Below are positions 15,405 through 22,607 of a stretch of DNA of 30,224 nucleotides, one piece after another. Every line of letters starts with the position of its first letter. Position 1 is the first letter of the stretch. The notes under the pieces were generated by a model. It saw only the letters and a list, made by a program, of their open reading frames with translations, did no database searches and was not told the origin of the DNA. The stretch covers positions 1 through 30,224 of the forward strand of contig DASRLO010000003.1 in assembly GCA_035648415.1 (NCBI GenBank). Direction: 5' to 3'. The stretch comes from DATARH01 sp035648415 (GTDB lineage: Bacteria; Pseudomonadota; Alphaproteobacteria; ATCC43930; CGMCC-115725). Position numbers and translations under genes: made by a program.

Positions 15405-17201
15405 ATGTTGCTCAAGATCTGGCCTTACCTTCGCGCCTACCGCTGGCAGGTCGTCTGGGCGTTGGCCCAGGTATTCCTGATTGCCGGGTTGGAGCTGCTG
15501 AAGCCGTGGCCGCTGCAGATCGTCATCGACTATGTGCTGGGTCACAACACCCCGCCTTCCGAAGGGCTCGTCGCCCGGCTGCTGTCGCTGCCGGCGGGAG
15601 AGCTGTTGGTTCTCGTCTGCATCGGGGGCGTGCTGGTCAATCTCGGCAGCGGCGGGCTGACCCAGCTGCACTACTACACCACGATCCGCGTCGGGCAGAG
15701 CATGGTCAACGATCTGCGCGGCGCGCTCTTTGGGCATTTGCAGCGCCAGTCGCTCGCCTATCACGGCAAGCAGCGGGTCGGCGACCTGATGTACCGCATC
15801 ACCGCCGACAGTTTCGCGGTGCAGACCATGATCATGAACGGCATCCTGCCGATCCTGTCGGCGGTGATCCTGCTCGTCGGCATGCTGGCTGTGCTGCTGC
15901 CGATCGATCCTTTGTTGACGCTCCTGGCGCTGACCGTGGTGCCGGTTCTTTTCCTGCTGATTTCCAGTTTTAACAGGAAGATCGTCAGCATTTCGATCGA
16001 GGCGCGCGAGCGCGAAAGCCGCGTCTATTCGCTCGTGCAATGGACAATGAGCGCGATCAAGATCGTCCAGGCCTTCACCAAGGAAGAGGAAGAGCACCGC
16101 CGCTTCATGGGTGCGAGCCGCGACAGCCTGCGCGCATCGCTCAGGCTTTACAGCTGGCAGACGCTCTATTCGGGCATCGTCAACCTGACCATCGCCGCCG
16201 GCACGGCGCTCGTCATTTATGTCGGCGCGCGGGCGGTGATGTCGGGGCGTCTCACGCTCGGCGAGCTCCTTGTTTTTATCTCCTATCTCACGCAGCTCTA
16301 CACGCCGATCAACCAGATCACGCAAAGCTGGGGGATGATCGCCGGCGCCCGGGTCGGCGCTCGGCGGGTGTTCGAGGTGCTCGACACCGAGGCCGATCTG
16401 CCGAGCGGCACACGGCAGTTCCCGCCGCAAGGCGCGCGTGGCGAAATCGCCTGGCGCGGGGTCAGCTTCCGCTATCTGCCGCAAACGCCGGTGCTCGACC
16501 GGATCGAGCTGAGTGTCTCGCCGGGGATGAAGGTGGCGATTGTCGGTCCGACCGGCGCGGGAAAATCGACGATGCTCGGTCTCCTGCCGCGCTTTTTCGA
16601 TCCCACCGCCGGCACGGTCGAAATCGACGGCGTCGACGCCCGCGACTACGAGCTCAAATCGCTGCGCAGCCAGATCGGCATGGTGCTGCAGCCGCCCCTC
16701 ATTTTTCCCCTGTCGGTGCGCGACAATATCGCCTACGGCCGGCCCGGCGCCGATGACGCGGCGATCGAGGAAGCCGCGCGGCGCGCTCACATCCATGACC
16801 GGATCGGCGAATTGTCCGAAGGCTATGAGACGCTGGTCGGCGAAGCCGGCGTGGCGCTGTCCGAGGGCGAAAAGCAGCGCATCACCATCGCCCGCGCCCT
16901 GCTGCGCGACGCGCCGATCCTGATCCTCGACGAACCGACCTCGGCGCTCGACGTCGAGACCGAGGCGCTGGTCATGGCGGCGATCGAGGAGCTGGTGGTC
17001 GGGCGCACAACTTTCATTATCGCGCACCGGCTCTCGACGATCCGCGGCTGCGACCGGATCCTCGTGCTGCGCGACGGCATCATCGCGGAACAGGGCACGC
17101 TGCCCGAGCTGCTGCGTCGCAACGGCGTCTTTGCCGGCTATTACCGGACCCAGTTCTTGTCGGCGCCGGATTCACCCGCGGCGGTCCCGTCTTTCGCCTA
17201 G
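15405..17201 (+). CDS. ABC exporter half-transporter (MsbA/NdvA type)
   Basis: A 598-residue fused membrane and ATPase subunit that should act as a homodimer. The first 320 residues contain six predicted membrane helices, the rest the nucleotide-binding domain: Walker A GPTGAGKST (381-389), Q429, signature LSEGE (485-489), Walker B ILILDEPTSALD with D509 and E510, and the H-loop H541 in IAHRLST. The signature departs from the usual LSGGQ at two positions; all other catalytic residues are normal. It starts 18 bases after the GT2/GH gene and is surely cotranscribed, so export of the product of that enzyme is the simplest reading, as for the cyclic-glucan exporters ChvA/NdvA. The SD is weak, suggesting coupling to the preceding gene. 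Confidence 0.92.
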   Translation: MLLKIWPYLRAYRWQVVWALAQVFLIAGLELLKPWPLQIVIDYVLGHNTPPSEGLVARLLSLPAGELLVLVCIGGVLVNLGSGGLTQLHYYTTIRVGQSMVNDLRGALFGHLQRQSLAYHGKQRVGDLMYRITADSFAVQTMIMNGILPILSAVILLVGMLAVLLPIDPLLTLLALTVVPVLFLLISSFNRKIVSISIEARERESRVYSLVQWTMSAIKIVQAFTKEEEEHRRFMGASRDSLRASLRLYSWQTLYSGIVNLTIAAGTALVIYVGARAVMSGRLTLGELLVFISYLTQLYTPINQITQSWGMIAGARVGARRVFEVLDTEADLPSGTRQFPPQGARGEIAWRGVSFRYLPQTPVLDRIELSVSPGMKVAIVGPTGAGKSTMLGLLPRFFDPTAGTVEIDGVDARDYELKSLRSQIGMVLQPPLIFPLSVRDNIAYGRPGADDAAIEEAARRAHIHDRIGELSEGYETLVGEAGVALSEGEKQRITIARALLRDAPILILDEPTSALDVETEALVMAAIEELVVGRTTFIIAHRLSTIRGCDRILVLRDGIIAEQGTLPELLRRNGVFAGYYRTQFLSAPDSPAAVPSFA

Positions 17202-17281
17202 ACCGCCGTTGCATATTTGCAACATAGTGTTGCGTGTATGCCGCATGATTTCCAGAATTGAGGCCATGAAATCGGGTATTG

Positions 17282-17302
17282 CGCTGACGGCGGACGTCAG
17301 CG
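17282..17302. other. Perfect 8-bp stem hairpin
   Basis: CGCTGACG, loop GCGGA, CGTCAGCG. It lies 81 bases after the ABC exporter stop. No T-run follows directly, so it is either a weak terminator or a binding site. Confidence 0.5.
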
Positions 17303-17352
17303 AACTAATACTGGATTTTATCCTTGCCTTATTTTCCAGGTGTACGATTAAA

Positions 17353-17377
17353 GGCTGTTTATCGGCAGCCGATTTTT
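17353..17377 (+). terminator. Possible rho-independent terminator of the glycan operon
   Basis: GGCTG and CAGCC (17353-17357 and 17366-17370) around an 8-base loop, followed after GA by five T at 17373-17377. The stem is only 5 bp, so the call is weak. It lies about 150 bases after the ABC exporter gene. Confidence 0.35.
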
Positions 17378-17400
17378 GTTGGCGTTGAGACTATCGAATG

Positions 17401-17413
17401 ATTTCTAAGAAAT
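17401..17413. promoter_or_regulatory. Palindromic operator-like site
   Basis: ATTTCTAAGAAAT is a perfect palindrome around a central A, AT-rich within GC-rich DNA, about 185 bases before the M23 peptidase start. The form suits a dimeric repressor; no specific regulator can be named. Confidence 0.3.
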
Positions 17414-17598
17414 ACTCCGGTAGCGTTTCTTTGGAGGATATAGTGAAAGTGTAGGCGCTCGAACAGCCGATTTGCTGTTGCAATACCTGACTCGCTTGGC
17501 TAGGCTTCCCGGCATGAGGGGGCGCTGGCGCGAAATCCGGCTGGCGGCCGTGAGGCTTGGTTAAACGGTCCGCCCGGGCCGCAAGGTAGCGGGGGAGA

Positions 17599-19101
17599 AT
17601 GATCGGTAATTTAGTGCAAAAGGGAGCCTTGCGGTTCCCCGGGGTCCGGTCCGTTATTCCATCCACCGGCATGGTGTTGACGCCGCTCAAAACGCGGCGC
17701 GCGCTCTATGCCGCCACCGCGAGCGCCGCGATCATCGCCGTCGCCTTCTCGGCCGGCAGTTTTGTGCTGCACGAGCGGCATCTGGCCGCCGAACAGCTCG
17801 CGGCGAGCCGCGTCGAATCGGCCAACATCGATTTGCAGGACGAGATGGCGCGGCTGCGCGATCAGGTCGCCGCCTCGAGCCGCGATCTCGCGGCGGCGCA
17901 GGGCCGGGTCGGGGCCCTCACCGAAGAAATGCGCGCCCACGCGCAGGCGCCGGATCGCCAAGCCGCCGCGCCGACGGTCGACACGACCGCGCCCGTCAAG
18001 GGCGACAAGGTCTCGCAGCTCTCGCAGCAGCTGCATGTCGCCGAGGCACAGCGCGCAACCCTGGCGGCGCGCCTCAGCAAGGCCGAGACCGACCTCGCCG
18101 ACCAGCAGGCCAAGCAGAACGATCTGCTGGGACAGATCGACCAGTGGCAGAAGAAGCTGGAGCAGCTCTCCTCCGATCGCGATCGGCTAAAGGTGCGCGT
18201 CGGTGAGCTCGAAAAGCAGTCGGCGTTGCGGCATGCTCAGCAGCAGGTGGCGGAAGCGCGGCCGGTGTCGCCGGTACCTGCACCTGCAGCGAATGCCGTG
18301 CCGGTTCCGACCACCGCCGCGGCTGCGGCGCGGCCGCAAGCCGCACCCGCGGAGGCGCCGCAGCGGGTTGCCGGCATCCTCAACGCTCCGGCGACCGTCG
18401 CTGCTCCGGCTCCCGTCGCTGTTCCGGTTGCCGCCGCTCCGGCTCCTGCCGTCGCGAGCAAGGCGGCCCTCGCGGTCGGGCACAGCGCGGTAGACCATTT
18501 CGCCCGGGTGCTGGCCTCGGCCGGCGTCGATGTACGCCATCTCTTCGCCGAGTTCGGCGTCAATCGCGGGGAGGGCGGCCCTTTTATTCCGGTGTCGCGC
18601 GGCCAGGTTCCCGACACCACCTTAAGCCCGGAAAAGCTGGCGGCGCTGCGCGCAATGGTGAAGGCCCTGCCGGTGACGGCGCCGCTGCAAAACTATGAGG
18701 TCTCCAGCCCGTTCGGCGTGCGCGGCGATCCCGAGAACGGCCACGCCGGCTTCCATACCGGCATCGACCTGACCGCGCCCTACGATACGCCGGTCTATGC
18801 TACCGCGCCCGGAATCGTGACCTTCGCCGGGTTCCGCGACGATTACGGCAAGATCGTCGAGATCGACCACGGCAACGGCATCGCCACGCGCTATGCCCAT
18901 TTGCATGCTTTTACCGTATCGGTCGGCCAGCGGATCGCCGCCCACACCCAGGTCGGCTATCTCGGCTCGACCGGCCGCGCCACCGGTCCCCACGTCCATT
19001 ACGAGATCGTCGTCAACGGCGAGCCGCAGGATCCCGAAAAATTCTTCGGACTCGCGCGCTACGTGCCGTCGATCGCCGTGCCGGTAGCGGCGCGGAACTG
19101 A
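17599..19101 (+). CDS. M23 family murein metallopeptidase with coiled coil
   Basis: Zinc endopeptidase-type protein of 500 residues (LytM domain) expected to cut peptide cross-links of peptidoglycan or to activate amidases. It has a membrane anchor or uncleaved signal at about 33-54 (after LKTRR), a long coiled coil at about 60-215, an Ala/Pro/Val-rich linker to about 285, and a C-terminal M23 domain with H386 and D390 in HTGID, YAHLH, and H465-V-H467 in GPHVHYE, a complete zinc set. The start is uncertain: ATG 17599 has a G-rich site that is almost too close, while ATG 17671 would give a shorter cytoplasmic tail but has no SD. The coiled coil plus LytM layout resembles EnvC-type division factors, but no divisome partner is nearby. 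Confidence 0.9.
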   Translation: MIGNLVQKGALRFPGVRSVIPSTGMVLTPLKTRRALYAATASAAIIAVAFSAGSFVLHERHLAAEQLAASRVESANIDLQDEMARLRDQVAASSRDLAAAQGRVGALTEEMRAHAQAPDRQAAAPTVDTTAPVKGDKVSQLSQQLHVAEAQRATLAARLSKAETDLADQQAKQNDLLGQIDQWQKKLEQLSSDRDRLKVRVGELEKQSALRHAQQQVAEARPVSPVPAPAANAVPVPTTAAAAARPQAAPAEAPQRVAGILNAPATVAAPAPVAVPVAAAPAPAVASKAALAVGHSAVDHFARVLASAGVDVRHLFAEFGVNRGEGGPFIPVSRGQVPDTTLSPEKLAALRAMVKALPVTAPLQNYEVSSPFGVRGDPENGHAGFHTGIDLTAPYDTPVYATAPGIVTFAGFRDDYGKIVEIDHGNGIATRYAHLHAFTVSVGQRIAAHTQVGYLGSTGRATGPHVHYEIVVNGEPQDPEKFFGLARYVPSIAVPVAARN

Positions 19102-19107
19102 CGCGAC

Positions 19108-19125
19108 GGCGCGGCCTAACGCGCC
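19108..19125. terminator. GC hairpin between convergent genes
   Basis: GGCGCG, loop GCCTAA, CGCGCC, a perfect 6-bp stem across the 14-base gap between the M23 gene and the convergent transglycosylase gene. No T-run. It resembles the hairpin at 9140-9159 in position and form. Confidence 0.35.
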
Positions 19126-21071
19126 AAATCGGCGGCGAGCGAAAACGCCGCGGTATTGCCGGTGTTCTGGCCGCGATAGATCTGCACGCTTTCGAGCACC
19201 CGCTGGACGTAAAGCCGGGTCTCGGTGAACGGGATCGATTCGATCCAGTCCACCATCGCGATCTGGCGGCCGCGGGGGTCGCCGTAATCTCCGAGCCACT
19301 GGCGCACACGCCCCGGCCCCGCGTTGTACGCGGCGATGGCGAGCGCATAGGAACCCCCGAAATCGTCGAGCAGCTTAGCGATGTACGCGCTGCCGAGCGT
19401 GAGGTTGTAACCCCCGTCGCTGGTGAGGCGGTCGGGCGCGTAGGGAAGCTGCTGTTGCCGCGCGATCAGCGCCGCCGTTCCCGGCATCAGCTGCATCAGG
19501 CCGCGCGCCCCGGCGCCGCTGACGGCTTGCTGGTCGAAGGCGCTCTCGGTGCGCACGATGGCGAGGACCAGCGCATGCTCGACCGTGCTGCCCGACGGCA
19601 GGCTGGTCAGCGGGTAGCCGTGAATCATCAGCGGCATGCCGGCATCGATCGAGCGTTTGGCGACGGTGATCGCGACATCGACCCGTCCGTGCTGCTCGGC
19701 AAAGGAGGCGATCATCGCGAAGTCGATCGGGTGTTTCGCCAGGTCGGCTTCCTGCAACAGGAAGACCTTTACATGATCGCGGTCGGATGCGGCGGCGAAC
19801 AAGGCTGCCGCCTGGACCAGCGGGCGTGTGTTGAACTCGGAGACTTCCTCGCCGCTCGGGCGCGGTTCCGGAAGCGGGTGCGGCGGCGCGTCGTCGCCGA
19901 GCTGGTGCGCGGCGAGCTGGCCGTAGAACGTCGCCATGTGCTCGGCGCCGGCGGCGTACCATTTGGCGGCGAGCTGCTGCTTGCCGTCGGCCTCGGCGGC
20001 GCGACCGCTCCAATAGGCCGCGCGCGATTTGCCCCACGGCGTCGTCGAGCGCGCCAGCACCCGCGAAAAATGCTCGAAGGCGAGCGTCGGGTCTTTTTTG
20101 AAGCGCAGCGCGATGTAGCCGGAAAGGAACTCGGCTTCCGAGTAATTGTTACTGTCGCTGGCCGTGGTCTGCTGGACGACGCGATAGGCGAGATCGGCAT
20201 TGCCGGCGGCAAGCAGGCGGCGCGCGACGGTCTGGCGCTCGCCGGCCCAATTGTCCGGCCGCACCGGGTTGTCGGGATGGGCGAGCAATAGTTGCGCGGC
20301 GGCGTCGTTCTGGTCGTTGTGCCGCTCCGAATGGACGATGTCGAAGACGAGGCCGGGGTCGTCGCGCAGCGACTGCGGGACTTGGGCGACGATCGTCTCG
20401 GCATTGGCGGCGCGGTCGTAGAGCGCCAGCCGCGCCACCGCTTCGGCGCGGTTATCGGCCGGCACCATCGGCAACATGCGGCGCGCCGCGTCGCCCTGGC
20501 GGTCCCAGAGCAGCCGGTCGAGCCGCTTGATGTTGTCCTCCGGCCGGATGTTGCCGCCGTAGCGCGCGAGGAAATCGTGCTCGTCGCCGGCGTTGAAATC
20601 GCCGTCGATCCACGCCTGGCGCAGCGCCGCCTGCCCGCCGACGGCGTCGCCGCCGGCCATCTGGATTGCGGCAAGCCGCGCCTTGCCCATTGCACTGACC
20701 GGTGGAAACCGCTTCAGCCACGGAGCGGCGACGGCGTCGCTCTCATTGACGAGCGCCTGCTCGGCCTGCCGGCGCAGGATCTTCTGACCCGGCCAGTCGG
20801 GGTTCCGCTCGATAAAAGCGGCGACATCGGCGAACCGGCCGGCGACGTTGGAGCGGGTGTAGTCGAGCCAGCGTACGATCTTTACCGGCAGGGGATTGGT
20901 GCTGGCCGCGGCAGCCGCATACGCTTGAGGCCACTGGCCCAGGCGCGCGGCGCTGATCGCCGCCACCGCGGCGGTGCGGTCGGCGTCCGTCAAATCCTGC
21001 GCCCGTGCCGGCATTGCCGCGGTGCCGATGGCGGCGGCAATCAATAAAATTCGCAACCAAGCAACGGTCAC
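19116..21071 (-). CDS. Soluble lytic murein transglycosylase (Slt type)
   Basis: Periplasmic enzyme that cleaves the MurNAc-GlcNAc bond of peptidoglycan with 1,6-anhydro product formation. The 651-residue product has a signal peptide (hydrophobic 5-22, cleavage likely after ARA), a long alpha-helical superhelical region as in Slt70, and a C-terminal transglycosylase domain with catalytic E509 in VRTESAFD, then GARGLMQLMPGTA and the AIAAYNAGPGRV motif. The start codon is GTG at 21071 with GGGGGAA about six bases upstream, so the signal peptide is intact from there. It is convergent with the M23 peptidase gene and divergent from dapA. Confidence 0.94.
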   Translation of the reverse strand: MTVAWLRILLIAAAIGTAAMPARAQDLTDADRTAAVAAISAARLGQWPQAYAAAAASTNPLPVKIVRWLDYTRSNVAGRFADVAAFIERNPDWPGQKILRRQAEQALVNESDAVAAPWLKRFPPVSAMGKARLAAIQMAGGDAVGGQAALRQAWIDGDFNAGDEHDFLARYGGNIRPEDNIKRLDRLLWDRQGDAARRMLPMVPADNRAEAVARLALYDRAANAETIVAQVPQSLRDDPGLVFDIVHSERHNDQNDAAAQLLLAHPDNPVRPDNWAGERQTVARRLLAAGNADLAYRVVQQTTASDSNNYSEAEFLSGYIALRFKKDPTLAFEHFSRVLARSTTPWGKSRAAYWSGRAAEADGKQQLAAKWYAAGAEHMATFYGQLAAHQLGDDAPPHPLPEPRPSGEEVSEFNTRPLVQAAALFAAASDRDHVKVFLLQEADLAKHPIDFAMIASFAEQHGRVDVAITVAKRSIDAGMPLMIHGYPLTSLPSGSTVEHALVLAIVRTESAFDQQAVSGAGARGLMQLMPGTAALIARQQQLPYAPDRLTSDGGYNLTLGSAYIAKLLDDFGGSYALAIAAYNAGPGRVRQWLGDYGDPRGRQIAMVDWIESIPFTETRLYVQRVLESVQIYRGQNTGNTAAFSLAADLAR

Positions 21072-21171
21072 CCGCTATTCCCCCGCCGATGTTTTGGAGG
21101 CGGCCAGTCTTTACGGATTTCCCCGGAGCCGCAAGGCGAAGCTCTGGATTTTCCCTCGCTCTACGGTGTTG

Positions 21172-21200
21172 TTGATGCACAAGGCGGCGAGGATTATCGT
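21172..21200 (+). promoter_or_regulatory. Possible sigma70-type promoter of dapA-smpB
   Basis: TTGATG at 21172-21177 and TATCGT at 21195-21200 with a 17-base spacer, 35 bases before the dapA ATG. Each hexamer matches the consensus at four of six positions, so this is a weak call. Confidence 0.3.
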
Positions 21201-21235
21201 TTACCCGGCTCGCCGTGTCGGACCGGGAGGACGCT

Positions 21236-22111
21236 ATGTTCAAGGGATCGTTGGTCGCGCTGATCACCCCATTCCGCGACGGCAAGGTCGACGAGACGGC
21301 GTTTCAGGAACTCGTCGCCTGGCAGATCGGGCAGGGGACGCACGGGCTGGTGCCGTGCGGCACGACCGGCGAAACCCCGGCACTCGAGCATGACGAACAG
21401 CGGCGGGTCATCGAGCTGTGCGTCGAGGTCGCCAAGGGACGGGCTCCCGTGATCGCCGGGACGGGGTCTAATTCGACCGCGCATACGATCGAGGCGACGC
21501 AGCAGGCGAAAGAGGCCGGCGCCGACGCGGCGCTGATCGTCTGTCCGTATTACAACAAGCCGACGCAGGAGGGGCTCTACCACCACTTCAAGGCGGTGCA
21601 CGACGCGGTCGAGCTGCCGATCGTCATCTACAACATCCCCGGCCGCACGTCGGTCGACATGACCAACGCGACGATGGCACGGCTCGCCCAATTGCCGAAC
21701 ATCGTCGGCGTCAAGGACGGCACCAACGACCTCAGCCGCCCGGTCAAGATGCGGATCGAGATCGGCGCCGATTTCTCGCTGCTCTCCGCCGAGGACGCCA
21801 CTGCCGTCGCCTATCTCGCGCAGGGCGGTGACGGCTGCATCTCGGTCACCGCCAATATCGCGCCGCGGCTCTGCTCGGAAATGCACGAGGCGTGGCAGAA
21901 GGGCGACATGGGGGCGGTACGGGCGATCAACGAACGCCTCATTCCGCTGCACGACGCGCTGTTCGTCGAGACCAGCCCGGCGCCGGTCAAGTACGCCGCC
22001 TCGCTGCTCGGCCGCTGCCGGCCGGAGGTGCGCCTGCCGCTGTGGGAAACCACCCCGGCGACGCAGGACAAGGTGCGCGACGCCATGCGGGGCGCCGGTC
22101 TCATCAATTAG
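21236..22111 (+). CDS. dapA: 4-hydroxy-tetrahydrodipicolinate synthase
   Basis: Class I aldolase of 291 residues that condenses pyruvate and aspartate semialdehyde at the entry to diaminopimelate and lysine synthesis. The Schiff-base lysine is K160 in GVKDGT; Y132 and R137 lie in YNIPGRT; CGTTGE (41-46) is the substrate-binding loop; CPYYNKPTQEGLYHHF is the usual block. The start at ATG 21236 follows GGGAGG five bases upstream; a longer frame from GTG 21215 is not needed. smpB follows on the same strand through the repeat array, and the transglycosylase gene runs in the other direction. Confidence 0.96.
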   Translation: MFKGSLVALITPFRDGKVDETAFQELVAWQIGQGTHGLVPCGTTGETPALEHDEQRRVIELCVEVAKGRAPVIAGTGSNSTAHTIEATQQAKEAGADAALIVCPYYNKPTQEGLYHHFKAVHDAVELPIVIYNIPGRTSVDMTNATMARLAQLPNIVGVKDGTNDLSRPVKMRIEIGADFSLLSAEDATAVAYLAQGGDGCISVTANIAPRLCSEMHEAWQKGDMGAVRAINERLIPLHDALFVETSPAPVKYAASLLGRCRPEVRLPLWETTPATQDKVRDAMRGAGLIN

Positions 22112-22152
22112 CATGCGCGTCAATTAGCCATGCGCGTCAATTAGCATGCGTG
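22104..22152 (+). repeat. 16/17-bp tandem repeat, three copies, at the dapA-smpB junction
   Basis: TCAATTAGCATGCGCG (22104-22119), TCAATTAGCCATGCGCG (22120-22136, one added C) and TCAATTAGCATGCGTG (22137-22152). Each copy holds a TAG stop and, one or two bases later, an ATG. The first TAG ends dapA and the last ATG starts smpB. In between lie two identical minigenes, ATG CGC GTC AAT TAG, at 22113-22127 and 22130-22144, coding Met-Arg-Val-Asn. No SD is seen before the smpB ATG, so smpB translation may depend on reinitiation after these stops (inference). Confidence 0.9.
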
Positions 22153-22607
22153 CTGGCGACCGCTACGCCGCGCAGAACCGGCGCGCCCGTCACGACTACC
22201 TGATCGAGGACACGCTCGAAGCCGGGCTCGTGCTGCACGGCAGCGAGGTCAAGGTGCTGCGCCAGGGCCAGGCCAGCATCGCCGAGGCCTATGCCAACGA
22301 GAGCGATGGAGAGCTCTTTCTGGTCAATGCCAACATCCCCGAATACGCCCCCGCGAAGCATTTCAGCCATCAGCCGCGCCGCCCACGCAAGCTCCTGCTG
22401 CACCGCAAGGAGATGGCGCGGCTGCTCGGCGCGATCCGCCGCGAGGGGATGACCCTGGTGCCGCTGTCGATCTATTTCAATGAGCGCGGCCGCGCCAAGG
22501 TCGAGCTCGGCCTCGCTCACGGCAAGCGCAAGGCCGATAAGCGTCAGGCCGAGAAAGCCCGCGACTGGCAGCGCGACAAGGCCCGCATCATGCGGGCGCG
22601 CGGTTAG
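22146..22607 (+). CDS. smpB: SsrA-binding protein SmpB
   Basis: Small basic RNA-binding partner of tmRNA in trans-translation, which frees stalled ribosomes. The 153-residue length is normal. Family blocks: NRRARHDYLIEDTLEAGLVL, GSEVKVLRQGQASIAEAYA, NANIPEYAPAKHF, RPRKLLLHRKE, LVPLSIYFNERGRAKVELGLA HGK, and the basic C-terminal tail KRQAEKARDWQRDKARIMRARG that becomes helical in the mRNA path. The start is ATG 22146, the last one of the repeat array. Its stop codon TAG at 22605-22607 overlaps the stop of the convergent DNA glycosylase gene. The tmRNA gene itself is not in the window. Confidence 0.95.
   Translation: MRAGDRYAAQNRRARHDYLIEDTLEAGLVLHGSEVKVLRQGQASIAEAYANESDGELFLVNANIPEYAPAKHFSHQPRRPRKLLLHRKEMARLLGAIRREGMTLVPLSIYFNERGRAKVELGLAHGKRKADKRQAEKARDWQRDKARIMRARG

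Larger units (their letters stand above)
17202..17598. other. Gene-free gap rich in dyad symmetries
   Basis: No convincing gene is seen in these 397 bases, which are less GC-rich than the flanks up to about 17480. I find these inverted repeats: GTTGCA-TATT-TGCAAC (17208-17223), an 8-bp stem CGCTGACG/CGTCAGCG with a 5-base loop (17282-17302), GGCTG/CAGCC (17353-17370), the odd palindrome ATTTCTAAGAAAT (17401-17413), and AACAGC/GCTGTT with a 6-base loop (17462-17479). The stretch may hold the terminator of the glycan operon, operators or a small RNA for the M23 gene. Small frames here (17267-17389, 40 codons; 17398-17454, 18 codons) have no support beyond being open. Confidence 0.6.

Noticed and set aside
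17398..17454. 18-codon frame MISKKYSGSVSLEDIVKV in the dyad-rich gap
   Set aside because: No ribosome-binding site and too short to judge; it overlaps the palindrome at 17401.
17572..17579. Palindrome GCCCGGGC before the M23 gene
   Set aside because: Expected often by chance in DNA this rich in G and C.
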